Below are positions 1 through 10,146 of a stretch of 64,000 nt of DNA, in pieces. Below the pieces are notes generated by a model, which worked only from the letters and a program-made list of their open reading frames with translations, did no database searches and was not told where the DNA came from. Numbering within the stretch: position 1 is the first letter of the stretch; each line of letters opens with the position of its first letter. Source of the stretch: Bedellia somnulentella (lineage: Eukaryota > Arthropoda > Insecta > Lepidoptera > Bedelliidae); contig OY755190.1 of NCBI GenBank assembly GCA_963576735.1, positions 8,425,695 through 8,489,694 on the forward strand, read 5' to 3'. The position numbers and the translations under genes were made by a program.

Positions 1-444
1 TAAATAATACTTGTTTTTATAAATGTTACATATACACCAAGAGCCCTAGGACGTGCGCTATTTTGTCGACATGATATTGGTTAGAATGAGATGACAGTAT
101 ACAATTACTAAGTAAGTGCGAAAGAGATGGCTGTTTTATAACACGCGATATCTAGTTAAAAGGTCGCTCGTACTGGTGATGCTGGTCTATAAATAGGCCT
201 TACCAGCACAACATGAATATTGTCACTTTGACTACATATCCTTTGCAACTGTCGTTTTCGGGTTTAGAATTTATCACACTAAATTTACGAGCCGCAGAAG
301 AATTCCGTGAATAGTTGTTTTGTAGCCAGTGCAGTGTGTCTGTTAGTGAAAACAAATTTGCCGTTAAATGCTGAGCTTTGATTTAAATCTTTGGGCTGAC
401 ATTTCTGTGATTAACCTTTATTGATATTGTAAAAAGTGTAATAA
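1..444. other. AT-rich sequence without a recognised feature
   Basis: I see no convincing exon, tandem repeat or terminal repeat here. The next exons of the left-edge AMP-binding gene (minus strand) must lie beyond position 1, so this stretch would be inside one of its introns. Confidence 0.4.
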
Positions 445-1125
445 GTGTATTGCACCTTCATTGATCTGGAGAAGGCCTATAATAGGGGAGTAAGAAAGAA
501 TTTGTGGAAGGTGTTGTCTAAATTCGATTTGGGGAGCCAACTTATACGTGCATTGGAGTCACTCTATGGGGGTTCCAACGCATGTGTAAGAATTAACGGA
601 GAAAACTCGGGCTGGTTCGAAATCTCTAAGAGTGTAAGTCAGGGTTCTCCGTGGATATTCAATCTGTTGATGGACGACTGCTTGAAAGGACTACGAGAAA
701 GTGATTGTGGTCTGAGAATGGGAGGGTTCATCATTAAATGCCTCTTATACGCTGACGATCAAGTATGACAATGGTTTTCGAGAGAGAGGAAAGTATGACA
801 GAATGTGAGATTACAATAGGTGACAAGAAAGTGGAACAAGTGACAGAGTTTGTATGTCTGGGAAATTTGTTTACAAGGCATGGAAAATGCGAGGAAGATA
901 TTGAAAGAAGAGTTAAAATGGGTAATGCGGTAAATGGATTAATAAACAGTCTAATGTCGAGCCAGTCTATGTCTGAAAAGGCGCGAATGGCAGTACACAA
1001 TGCTGAACTGGTTCCTACGCTGATGTATGATAGTCATGAAAGAGAGGCATGAAAGTAGAGTGAATGCAGTGGAAATGAGATACCTCAGAAGTGTATGTAA
1101 TGTAAGGTGGTGCGACATAATTATA
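445..1125 (+). pseudogene. Decayed LINE reverse transcriptase fragment
   Basis: Remnant of a non-LTR retrotransposon polymerase, truncated at its 5' end. The first frame (445-768) shows the RT motif FIDLEKAYN (usual form LEKAYDRV), then ISKSVSQGSP (degenerate VRQGC.LSP) and YADDQV (catalytic YADD box). A short deletion or frameshift follows. The second frame (765-1052) carries the post-RT region KVEQVTEFVCLGNLFT and RVKMGNAV, and it degrades through LVPTLMYDS to a relic of the YLRSVCNV segment near 1080-1110. The motif set is that of the LINE whose C-terminus (KWRSIVSAYPNGN) recurs at 14.2, 54.6 and 56.8 kb, so they may be one family; that link is inference. It is not functional. Confidence 0.75.
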
Positions 1126-1595
1126 TGACATATTTCATATAATTATCTTTTCCATGGTCGTACTTTACTGATGTTACCAACACGATAAACATTACCTATA
1201 TATACACACATATAATTACAATAAACTTTAATTAAGTAATCACCATCATAATTAACCATATCCAGACTTCTGGTTCTTTTACCACATTTTTTATTTTTTT
1301 TAAATTTAGCTCCATGTTCCTTATGTTCTAATATTATAATCAATAAAATTTATGTATAAGGTCATGCTGCGATGCGATGCGAATTTCTGCATTATTCAGC
1401 ACGAAATGCACATCTCATCGCGTCACATCGTAGTTTTCTGAAAAAGACCTTACTGTCATTCATCCTTTCTATCTGCTCAAAACATCTAAATATTCCCGTA
1501 ACTTTTTTCTTACATTATCATCAGTTCGACAATATCTCAGTTGTTTATCGTATAATAATATAATAAGAATATAATATGTTACTATTGATAGCAAC

Positions 1596-1965
1596 CGTGA
1601 AAGCCCAGTGGGTAGAACACTCGGTTATCGTGCAAACGACCAGTGTTCAAATCCTGGGTCGGGCCTACACCAATTTGTCTTTTCTAAAGACATATGTGTG
1701 GTTAATTTATCATGGTTGTTAAGGGTGAGGGAAAACATCGTGAGGAAACCCACATGGCTGAGTTGTACTTAGTCATGTGACAGTGTATTCGTACAAAACG
1801 GCGATAGGCCTGCCCCCTATCACGTGAGTACACTGTCCATGCAAAACGTGGGTACTCTGAACACCAGGTGACAAAGTCACGTGATGTTCAGAAGTATTAG
1901 TACCTCTGCCAACACCTTCGGGAATATTCGGCGTGAACGTTTATGTTTATGTTATTATGTTATGT
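1596..1965 (+). repeat. SINE family B, tRNA-derived, near full length
   Basis: The head contains an A-box-like AGCCCAGTGG and a B-box-like GTTCAAATCC, spaced as in a tRNA promoter. The body runs through a CACGTGA-containing segment, and the 3' end is CTCTGCCAACACCTTCGGG...GGCGTGAACG followed by a TTATGTT-rich tail. Other copies lie at 2610, 14361, 32936, 34070 (minus) and 47900 (minus). The tRNA origin follows from the box A/B arrangement. Confidence 0.8.
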
Positions 1966-1977
1966 AAATATTGCTAT

Positions 1978-2246
1978 GTAGTGTCGGCTTAGAATAGCAC
2001 TACCCAATTTCTTCCGGTGGGTGTACATGTGTGATATTATTACGTACGTAAGAGGCGACTAACGGTATTGGGGCTTTTGAGGGATTTTCGGGCGATGCTG
2101 TTGAAGACCCATCACCAACAACCTTTATTTTTACCATCTTTTCCCCAGAAACATTTCCAAAAGTGGCTGAGGATTTTTTAGCTCTGGCTACTAGGGATCT
2201 ATAGCTTCTAGGGATCTATAGCCGTGAGTATATGTATGTATGTAAC
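1978..2246 (+). repeat. SINE family A, full length, next to a splice donor
   Basis: The copy begins TGTAGTGTCGGCTTAGAATAG and ends in CCGTGAGTATATGTATG. A short ACATGTGTGATATT insertion lies in the head, and the 3' hairpin segment (CTAGGGATCTATAG) is duplicated. Its tail ends about 7-10 bases inside the intron that starts at the donor of AMP-binding exon 3 (2253). Confidence 0.85.
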
Positions 2247-2253
2247 TACTTAC

Positions 2254-2443
2254 TGGAAGTCATCGACAGATTCAGAAAACCTGGCCACTTCGTCCACCCC
2301 TTCCGTGGTCCCGATGTCTTTTAACAACATCATATCTGCAGACAACTGACTCTCTGACAAAGCAGCTTTTACCTCCTCAGTTCGATTTGAGTCGTGAAGA
2401 ATGAGACGTGGTTGAGTTATCGAGAGGTAATGCTGAATTTCGA
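2254..2443 (-). CDS. AMP-binding enzyme, coding exon 3
   Basis: Third visible coding exon of the minus-strand acyl-CoA synthetase-like gene. A polypyrimidine tract and TTTTCAG acceptor precede 2443, and the donor CCA|GTAAGT follows 2254. The exon enters in phase 1, completing the codon begun at 3298, and leaves in phase 2. It encodes about 63 residues with EIQHYLSITQPRLIL and DDF near the end. In luciferases and 4-coumarate-CoA ligases this segment lies between the first nucleotide-fold helices and the SSGTTG-type phosphate loop. The phosphate-loop exon is not in the window. Splice phases are seen directly; the enzyme class is inferred from exons 1-3 together. Confidence 0.7.
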
Positions 2444-2609
2444 CTGAAAAGAATGAATGTAATTTCAATTTTGCGTGATTTAATCAAATAATTAAGTGTG
2501 AGATTCAGCAGAAACATAACAACATGGACTATGTTATCCCAGAAAACTGTTTTTTAATACTTATTTTTCTTTGGTATCAGTGAGGGTATAATAGGCTGTG
2601 ATAATGATA

Positions 2610-2820
2610 GGCAATCGTGATAGCTCATTGGGTGAGCACCGCTTGCAGACGATGACGGTTCAAATCCCATCAGGCTTTCACCAATTTATCTTTGTTTTAA
2701 AATGCAAAACGTGGGTACTCTGAACACTTAGGTGACAAAGTCTCGTAATGTTAGAAGTATTAGTACCTCTGCTAACCCCTTCGGGGATATTCGGCGTGAA
2801 CGTTTATGTTTATGTTATGT
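2610..2820 (+). repeat. SINE family B with internal deletion
   Basis: The tRNA-like head (ATAGCTCATTGGGTGAGC and GTTCAAATCCC) is joined directly to the distal half (AAAACGTGGGTACTCTGAAC) and the 3' end CCCCTTCGGGGATATTCGGCG. About 150 bases of the middle are missing. It sits in intron 2 of the AMP-binding gene. Confidence 0.75.
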
Positions 2821-3057
2821 TGTTATAAAATATGATACAAATCAATAGTATTTATATCTTTTTTAAAAAGTTTGTTTATTTTTATAGAATACATAAACTG
2901 ATGCTGGCTTAAAACCAGTATGCTTTGGCTGACGTGTCCTGCGAGATACGCAGCTGAGGCACATATGCTGAGCCTGAACCGATTCGGCAACCTTTGTAAT
3001 TTACCCAACTTTTGTACCAATTATTATTTTGATGGCAAATAAATTATTTTTCATCTT

Positions 3058-3262
3058 CTTCTTTTCAAAAGACATTGTGTGGTTAAATTATCGTGCTTGT
3101 TAACGTTGAGGGAAAACATTGTGAGGCCTGCCCCTTATCACTTGAGTATACTGTCCAAGCGAAACGTGGGTACTTTGCACACCAGGTCACAACGTCACAT
3201 GATGTTCAGAAGTATTAGCACCTCTTCCAAGCCCTAGGGAAAATAAGGTGTGAACATTTGAG
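3058..3262 (+). repeat. SINE family B, 5'-truncated and diverged
   Basis: Retains the body segments ACATTGTGTGGTTAA, GAGGGAAAACATTGTGAGG and AAACGTGGGTACTTTG, then a degraded 3' end. The tRNA head is absent. Confidence 0.65.
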
Positions 3263-3297
3263 CTAAGTACGAGTTTGAGATAATGATAGCAACTTAC

Positions 3298-3505
3298 ATG
3301 AACCATTTTTTGTATCTAATGCCAGTGGTGCGACACCTGCGAAGAAAGTTCCTAACACTGCGCTTAACAGATCAACAGAATTGCGCCCAATCAGTATCAC
3401 GTGACCTACGTCTGTTATACCGCGTGACTGAATGAATCGTGAGATTCGCACCGCTCGACGCAATATTTGTGAGCTTGTCCATTCTGTCGCCTCTACTCCT
3501 TGCAC
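3298..3505 (-). CDS. AMP-binding enzyme, coding exon 2
   Basis: Second coding exon of the minus-strand AMP-binding gene. The acceptor GTTCCAG lies just before 3505 and the donor CAT|GTAAGT just after 3298. The 208-bp exon begins in phase 0 and ends in phase 1, which matches exon 1 and exon 3. The peptide (VQGVEATEWTSSQILRRAV, then GHVILIGRNSVDLLSAVLGT and FFAGVAPLALD) has the pattern of the N-terminal subdomain of ANL-superfamily ligases: an amphipathic helix, 'G..hVhLIh.NS.D', then a small-residue helix leading to 'hAGh.P.hLD'. These enzymes activate a carboxylic acid with ATP and usually transfer it to CoA. Substrate and location (many insect members are peroxisomal) cannot be told without the C-terminus. 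Confidence 0.8.
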
Positions 3506-3599
3506 CTGGAACGAATATAAAAAGAAAACATTATAGGGAAAACCCCAACTATCACGTATACAATAGTTATACATGTAGTCAAGTAGCATTTTCTGTGAA

Positions 3600-3808
3600 T
3601 TTGCCCATTTCTTCCCATGGGCGATCGTAAAGGCGACTAAGGGTATCGGGGCTTTCTAAGTGATTTTGGGCGATGCGGTAGAATACACACAACATTTATT
3701 TTATCATTTCCCCACTTAACTTCCAAAAGTAGCTGAAGAATTTTCTGATTCTGTAGCTCTCGCTACCCTTTTTAGGGATTTATAGCCGTGAGTTTATGTA
3801 TGTATATC
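3600..3808 (+). repeat. SINE family A, 5' end partly lost
   Basis: Reads from CCCATTTCTTCCCATGGGCG through GGGCGATGCGG to TTTATAGCCGTGAGTTTATG and a short TATGTAT tail. It lies in intron 1 of the AMP-binding gene. Confidence 0.8.
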
Positions 3809-4306
3809 AAGGAGCATCCACTACAATATAGCGTGGAGTTTCTTAAATTTCATTTACTCCATATATGTACGCGACCTACAATGCAACCAGCGTTGTTAAT
3901 ACTTGAGCACTGCTACTCTAATATATCCAAAATTATAGGTTGTACAAAAAAAAAAAAATAGCCGTTTTACCGTCCTATGGAACCCTTTAATGGTCAAATA
4001 GCAGTCAAATATTGAAATAAAATGTATACTATAAAGAAATAAGTGAGCTAAAACAGCTTCCTAACACCAGAATCATTATAATTAAAACAGTTATCTTCTC
4101 TCCCTTAATCAAGCTATTTAATTATAAATTAAAAGCGAACAAATCAGAGGTGGTTGCCATACCACCGAAATTACTACAACAGCTCTTATGTTCAATTATT
4201 TTTTTGTTAGTTTTTGGGATTTAAATATGTGTATGATAAACATTTGAATACTAAACATGTCTATTTGAAATTTGATAAAGTTTAGATCTTTTTGTTCATG
4301 AAAACC

Positions 4307-4870
4307 TCATACATACATATACTCACTGCTATATTTCCTTAGAAGGGGTAAAAAGAGCTAAGGAATTATAAATTCCTCAGCCACTTTTGGAAGTTAAGTG
4401 GGGAAAAGATGGTAAAAATAAAGGTTTTCGGTGATGGGTCTCCAACCGCATCGTCCAAAAATCCCATAAAAAGCAACTATTGATTGTCGGATATTTTAAT
4501 CGCGTGTTATTACATTATTTTTAAAGCCCGACGTTTCGAAATCTTTTCAGTTATCATGGTCACGGGAAGACTGAGGTGTTATTTGTCATGATACAGTACT
4601 ATAAAATTATTAATACTAACTACCTTCACAAAATTTAAGTTACATTTGCGTTACAAACTGAAAAGTTTTCGAAACGTCGGGCTTTAAAAATAATGTAATA
4701 ACACGCGAATAAAATATCCGAAAATCAATAGTTGTTTCAATTATAATGTGCTATCGTGAAAATCTTAGAAAATACTATCCCATAAAAAGCCCCAATACCC
4801 TTAGTCGCCTCTTACGAAACCCGGGGGTAGAAAGGGGTAGCGACATTCTAAGCCGGCACTACACGGCAAA
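4307..4870 (-). repeat. SINE family A, minus strand, split by a foldback insert
   Basis: The 3' half is 4307-4474 (CATACATATACTCACTGC through CCAACCGCATCGTCC). The 5' half resumes at 4777 (CCCATAAAAAGCCCC through GCCGGCACTACACGGC). The interruption is the inverted-repeat element at 4475-4776. Confidence 0.8.
4475..4776. mobile_element. Foldback element with 78-bp arms and a 14-bp TSD
   Basis: Arms at 4475-4552 and 4656-4733 are near-perfect reverse complements; both contain GCCCGACGTTTCGAAA next to an ACTGAAAAG motif. A 43-bp unpaired tail follows the right arm. The direct repeat ATCCCATAAAAAGC (4461-4474 and 4777-4790) is a 14-bp TSD inside a family A SINE. DNA transposons rarely make TSDs this long, so target-primed retrotransposition of a palindromic transcript is an alternative to a MITE. 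Confidence 0.7.
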
Positions 4871-4975
4871 ATCTCATATGGGGATTATTACCAATAAATA
4901 AAGAATAAATAAAGTGTTTTCGATTCCCGCCTGTGTCGAAATTTTTCTTTCCTTCATTTATTCTTTGATAAAGTT
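4870..4975 (+). repeat. SINE family C fragment
   Basis: Contains the family C marker ATGGGGATTATTACCAATAA, then a remnant of the tRNA-like 3' part (GATTCCCGCCTGTGTCG) and the AAATTTTTCTTTCCTT tail. Confidence 0.6.
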
Positions 4976-5281
4976 GTTTGATAATATTTGTTTACTTTAT
5001 GACTATTTAAATAATCTAAAGATTATAATCTTATCACACCTAGAATGTGTGCCATTCTTACAATTTATTTGTTTCACAACTATTATAAACTAGATTATTA
5101 TAAAAACAATATGATTAGTAGTTATTTGCACCCATTTGATCACCTCATATCACGGCAACCCACTTTTTATATGATTTGTTATGCAAAGTCTAAGACAAAC
5201 ACTGCTCGTTGTATCACTCTTTTGTACTGTATGTATGCGGATGTCCTAGACTTATTATGATCACAAGCACACTATTATAAA

Positions 5282-5530
5282 CATACATACATATACTCAC
5301 GGCTATGAATCCCTAAATGGGAGCCAGAGCTTCAGAACCAGAATTTGTTTTGGCCACCTTTTGAAGTTTACTGAGGATAAGATTATAAAATAACTGTTGT
5401 TGGGGATGGGCCTTAAACCGCACCGTCTACATCACTTAAAAAGCCCCAATACCCTTAGTTGCCTCTTACGACCACTCTTGGCAAGAAATGGGGTAGTGCT
5501 ATTCTAAACCGACACTACACAGCAAACCAT
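5282..5530 (-). repeat. SINE family A, minus strand
   Basis: Runs from CATACATACATATACTCACGG to CCGACACTACACAGC, with moderate divergence in the middle (GCACCGTCTACATCACTT). It is inside AMP-binding intron 1. Confidence 0.85.
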
Positions 5531-6340
5531 AATAAAGCAGTGATTTTATAGCTGTTGCTTCTGTAACTACCTCTATGGTCTAACGGTTAGTGAGATCGAA
5601 TGCAGTGAAGTGTTTAGTTAAATTCCAGTAGGGAAAAACATAAATTCTTTCGTGAGATAGAACCCTAGAGGTATTGTAGAATATCTTTTCGAAATGGCAT
5701 AAGAATCGTAACAAAAGATTATATATTTATTTCTTGAACTCCACTTTTAACGACTTCAAAAAAAGGAGAAGGAATTTTTTTATGTATATTCACTATTATT
5801 CACCTATGACGCGAAGACGCCTGGACCGAGTCGGAAATATATTTATTGTTCGAGAGGGTATACTTCCCAGGTGGTCCTATTGGCACCAAGTCAGGATCTG
5901 ATGATGTGATCCTTGGGAAATCGAGGACAATCCTCATATATTATAGGCATACACAATGTGTTAATTAGATTATCGAAAGCTATAAGCATTTGCGCCTAGT
6001 AAACAACATTTTATAGTGCTGAGATGATGATGGAAGGTACAACTCCTTAACGGTTTATTTCTGCGCTCTTTTTCTTTCTCTATTGCGCTTTAGGCGTTCA
6101 TCTTTATCATTTTCAGACTCTCGTACTCGACTTTTTGTCACACGAGATGGATCTAAGGAAGTTACCGGCCGCATAATTTTAATTGATAGTATCAATGCTA
6201 TTAGTATTTCCGACTCGTTTAGCCTCCTTAGTCCTTCTTGACGACACAAACGACTTGAAACGATGCAGGTAGCGGGTCGCGGGAGTCCACTCTATTGAGT
6301 TTTGCTTTCTATTTTATTAATATGTATATGTGTATATATA
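5531..6340. other. Intron 1 sequence of the AMP-binding gene without a clear feature
   Basis: A short CTCTATGGTCTAACGGTTAG near 5570 resembles a tRNA A-box arm, but no B box or cloverleaf follows. I find no supportable exon in the rest. Confidence 0.4.
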
Positions 6341-6342
6341 TT

Positions 6343-6596
6343 AAGGCTGTGTAGTGTCGGCTTAGAATAGCACTACCCCATTTCTTCCGGTGGGTGTACG
6401 TAAGAGGCGACTAACGGTATTGGGGCTTATAAGGGATTTTTGGGCGATGCGGTTGGAGACCCATCACCAACATCCTTTATTTTACCATCTTTTCCCTACT
6501 TAACTTTCCAAAAATGGCTGAGGAATTTCTAATTCCTTAGCTATGGCTACCCCTTTTAGGGATTTATAGCTGTGAGTATATGTATGTATGTATGTG
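6343..6596 (+). repeat. SINE family A, close to consensus
   Basis: Starts GGCTGTGTAGTGTCGGC and ends GCTGTGAGTATATGTATG with three or more ATGT units. Its mate at 6640-6890 faces it, so the two form a potential large inverted repeat. Confidence 0.9.
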
Positions 6597-6639
6597 TTAT
6601 TTATTTGCTATAGACTTTTATGTGATTTTATAACATAAC

Positions 6640-6890
6640 ATAAATTCATTACTCACGGCCACGTATCCGAAAATGGGGTACCCTAAGCTTCAGAGCTAGA
6701 AACTCCTCAGCCACATTTAAAAGTTGATAGGGTACAAGATGGTAGAAATAAAGTATTGTTGGTGATGGGTCTCAAACCGCATCGCCCAAAAACCACTTAA
6801 ATCTATAAAATCTCCATACCCTTAGTCGCCTCTTACGACTCCTGTTGGTAGAAAAGGTAAGTTACATTCTAAGCCGGCACTATAGCATAA
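6640..6890 (-). repeat. SINE family A, minus strand, diverged
   Basis: Lacks the long ATGT tail. Reads ACTCACGGCCACGTATCC through TCTCAAACCGCATCGCCC to AAGCCGGCACTATAGC. Its head lies about 25 bases from the donor of AMP-binding exon 1. Confidence 0.75.
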
Positions 6891-6912
6891 ATTAAAAAAA
6901 AATATTACCCAC

Positions 6913-7035
6913 CAAGAGGATATCATCAGGATATTTCCGCAAACAATGGAAGAGTAGTGCGGGAATATTTTCAGTCCCGGCCTCTTTAACTGTGGCTGAA
7001 ATATGACGCACTGCCGCGGATTCACTTGCATCCAT
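6913..7035 (-). CDS. AMP-binding enzyme, first coding exon
   Basis: First coding exon of a minus-strand gene. ATG at 7035 opens 41 codons (MDASESAAVRHIS..., ending LLFHCLRKYPDDILL). The donor TTG|GTGGGT at 6913/6912 leaves phase 0, which joins in frame to exon 2 at 3505. A second GT four bases on would break the frame. An in-frame ATG at 7086 could extend the N-terminus by 17 residues; I prefer 7035 because the extension is AT-rich and low in information. The motif 'h..h.....PD.hLL' followed by exon 2 fits the start of AMP-binding ligases, in which the segment before the A1 helix often ends 'P...Ah'. Intron 1 is 3.4 kb and is filled with SINEs. No TATA box is convincing upstream. Confidence 0.65.
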
Positions 7036-7404
7036 GATTACTGATTTATCTATAATTTTAATATATTTTTCTCTATTATTGTACAAAAAAAATGAGGTTG
7101 TTTTCTGTTCAGTATTCTAAAACTACAACTACAACAACAACTTAAACTATTTTATTCTAGACTAATTCAGTAAACACCTTTGTCGCATACTGACTGATAA
7201 ATATCATTATTTATTCGTTTCAGAGATAATAAGCAAATGCTAGGTGTGCATGACTTCTTTATTTGTTAAACTGGTAGCCATTTTTATAATAAACAATTTT
7301 TATCAGTGACATTGAAGTAGTTTTTAGGTGACTAGAGATCCAATTCGGCTACGCACAGGATTTTAGCGTTGGCTTTCGTAATGTTGAATATGTATAGACG
7401 TAAT

Positions 7405-7860
7405 AAGTTGCTGGTTTCGAAATTTTTCTTTACTTTGTTTTTTTACGGACGGACGGCTTCGCTGCCATCCTGCCAGAGCGGACGGCATCCCTGTGGCGGC
7501 GGGTGCGCGACAGCAGCAACAGCCTCCTGAGAACCGTGGCGGACCGAATCCAGGGCACCCTTCAGGAGCACTGGATGAAAACGCACGCTCCAGTTAAACG
7601 TCCTCAAAGGAAGTTCTAGTCCGTGTGTCCGTTAGCATTGTACATAATGTCAGGTAGCCTGTTTGTTTATAATGTAAATAATTATTGCTTGTTTTAAATT
7701 TTTAATTGTGTTGTTTTGTATCATACATATAGTTTACTAAAAAATAATCTTAAGTCTTCTTACTAACCATTGTATGTTATGTACCTTGTTGTGCGAAATA
7801 AAGAATATTATTATTATAATCTTCCCATGAGGTTTTCATGAACAAAAACATTCTAATTAT
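7405..7860. repeat. SINE family C fragment split by an unidentified retroelement 3' end
   Basis: The flanks GAAATTTTTCTTTACTTTG (7418-7436) and CCCATGAGGTTTTCATGAAC (about 7824-7843) match consecutive parts of family C. Between them, 7441-7815 is GC-rich at first and reads on the plus strand as DGFAAILPERTASLWRRVRD, SSNSLLRTVADRIQG and HWMKTHAPVKRPQRKF, then a stop. It ends in AATAAAGAATATTATTATTA, a typical polymerase tail of an insect LINE. I recognise the short protein tail only as a type seen in insect repeats; its family is unknown to me. Confidence 0.55.
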
Positions 7861-8935
7861 AGATATAATGAATTTGTTAAAAAAAAACAGAAGTAAGTAG
7901 CCAAAGATATTTTGTTAGTTGTAAGCCAAAATTATGTTGTTTATTATGTAGTAACGTGATAGCCAAAATATATGTGAGTATGTATGTATGTAAAAAATAA
8001 GTAAGTAGCCAAAGTTATTTTGGCTATTGTAACATAATTAGATTAGATTAGGTACCTATACGTAAAAGTGATGTTGAAGTCGACAGAGAAACGACTGTGT
8101 GATTACACAGACACACAGACAAATAAATATATATACATATTAGAAAAATAAAACTTTTTTAACATTTTCTGTGGCACTTTGTATTTATACTATTTCGGTT
8201 TATTTACTATGTATGTACAAAGTAGTAAAAACCGGTAATTTATATTAATAAACAGACAATCCAATTTTATTTATCTGTACATTATATACATATTTGTTGA
8301 ACGATGGAACATGTTTACCTTAACCTAGATAATGGGAAAATAATTGAACGCTAAAGTAGTTTTTTTGGTAAAGTCATTATTTTTTTGGTTTTGTGATATA
8401 TTTGTACAGAAAAGAAACGGAAGAGCAAATCATATCGACGGTTTTTTCCAACTTTAAACAGCAAACCAAAAAGCTAATCGATTTGTCACCAATCGCAGTA
8501 ATTACTTTTTTATATTCTTATTGTATCAAAAAAATTACACTTAATTATAAAATGAGCAATGAAAAATTAGCTACCACCAGTTACTTTATAGAAAGTTAAC
8601 ATCGCTTTTACACTACAGTAAAAGCATAACATTTTACAGTAGAATATTTTCTTGTATTTTAAGAAACGCTTTATAATACAGCTGACAAATGTAAAAAAAA
8701 AGTTGTGAAAACTGAGTAAGCTACAACAACATCGTGACGTTCCCGGAAACGGTCACTCAGCGGAAAACTCCGTATGCAAACAAGACTCATAAATAACGAG
8801 AATGTCACTCAAAGGAACTGCCGCTGACGTCATCAAGGGAAGTTTTTATGAAACAACTTATAGTAAGCTAAAACTAAAACATTTCAATAATTTGTTTGTA
8901 CATTAAACATCACTTGCTGTAATTTAAATCTTTTC
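7861..8935. other. AT-rich stretch without a supported gene
   Basis: Open frames here (such as 8393-8599) are short, AT-rich and lack motifs. TAAGTAGCCAAA.ATATTTT recurs near 7892 and 7999, a small local repeat. A TGACGTCA element at 8826 is a palindrome of CRE type, but with no gene beside it I attach no function. Confidence 0.4.
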
Positions 8936-8936
8936 G

Positions 8937-9085
8937 TTCATGAAAACCTCATGTGGGGATTATTACTAATAAATAAAGAATAAATAAAGGAAAGAAAAAT
9001 TTCGACACAGGCGGGGCGTTTACCCGAGGTCGCGGGTTCGATCCCCGCCTGTGTCGTAATTTTTCTTTCCTTTATTTATTATCAC
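8937..9085 (+). repeat. SINE family C with a tRNA-like core
   Basis: CATGAAAACCTCATGTGGGG leads into AATAAAGGAAAGAAAAATTTC, then GGCGGGGCGTTTACCCGAGG and the B box GGTTCGATCCC, then the reverse complement of the AAAGGAAAG segment. The tRNA 5' half (A box) is missing, so this is not a tRNA gene. Confidence 0.7.
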
Positions 9086-9540
9086 TAGCTGTAGCTATTT
9101 CACTGTCTATTATAAGACATGTATAAAAAGCTTTTAGATTTAAATCTATATGTTTCAAAATGTATGGCTCTGAAAACTGTGTAACAATCTTAGGCTTTTA
9201 GAGCCGAAATTAAGGTGCCGTTAGTCCAGCGAACAGAGTTTTTGAAACATTATAATGCGTATGTTTATAACAAAATGGTTTTGAAAAAAATACATCAAAA
9301 TCTTGAGGCTTTTCTGCTGTGAAATTGGCGATCCGAAACATGTTTAGTACATTTTCGCTCGATAGAAAAAAATCGCCAACATACCTCTAATTACACTCTT
9401 TAAAATGGTTTTATATTTTATTTATTTTACCTACTTACATATAACTTGCATCATAATTTGAACATTTGTATTTCTAATAATAATTGGCGATTAGTCTTCT
9501 TTTTTAATAAATTCAATAAAACAAATATTTTAAAAACATC
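9086..9540. other. AT-rich sequence without a recognised feature
   Basis: No motif-bearing frame, tandem repeat or terminal repeat was found between the family C SINE and the GC-rich island that follows. Confidence 0.4.
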
Positions 9541-9760
9541 GATATTCGCAGTCCTACTCGTGCCCGAGCGCCGCCCACCGCCCGTTCAGTGCTCGGCGAG
9601 CTGCTTTAGGGGCTGGACTTATGTCGCGCGCGCCTTGTGTTTCAGATCTTACAATTTACGCGGGTGCGGCGCCGTTAGTGTGCGAGTGACCTATCTGTAT
9701 ACGATGCGCGTCAATGTAGGCGTGAGAGTGACCGTGCGTACGGTTAGCATTAGCAAATAT
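9541..9760. other. GC- and CpG-rich island of unknown nature
   Basis: About 200 bases (GTGCCCGAGCGCCGCCCACC through CGTGCGTACGG) stand out from AT-rich surroundings. The open frame across it (9446-9814, plus) has no recognisable domain. It could be a diverged transposon end or a gene-start island; nothing in the sequence decides. Confidence 0.35.
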
Positions 9761-9910
9761 AAAAGAATTCATTCAATTCATAGATTGCACTCATTTTTAT
9801 ATTTTATTGTTTAATTTATTAGGAATGGGAAAAAGAACAAAACCGTTAAAGTAACTTATAATTTCAATTAATAATATTAAATAGTTACAGGTGTAAACTG
9901 AAAATTATAT

Positions 9911-10146
9911 ACATACATACATATACTCACGGCTATAAATCCCTTAACGGGATAGCCAGAACTTTGGAATGAGAAATTCCTCAGCCACTTTTGGAAGTTG
10001 ATTTAGGAAAAGATGGTAATAATATATGATTTCGGTGACGGTTCTCCAATCACATCGCCCAAAAATCACTTAAAAAGCTCCTATACCCTTAGTCGCCTCT
10101 TACGATCACGGGGTAGTGTTATTCTAAGCCGACACGACACGGCAAA
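9911..10146 (-). repeat. SINE family A, minus strand
   Basis: CATACATACATATACTCACGG through TCTCCAATCACATCGCCC to GCCGACACGACACGGC. Confidence 0.85.

Noticed and set aside
5570..5600. TGGTCTAACGGTTAGTGAG, resembling a tRNA A box.
   Set aside because: No B box or pairing arms at the proper distance.
8826..8833. TGACGTCA CRE-type palindrome.
   Set aside because: An 8-base palindrome is expected by chance in 64 kb and no promoter is near.
9446..9814. A 122-residue frame over the GC-rich island.
   Set aside because: No domain, mixed composition, and the first third is AT-rich intergenic text. Probably chance.
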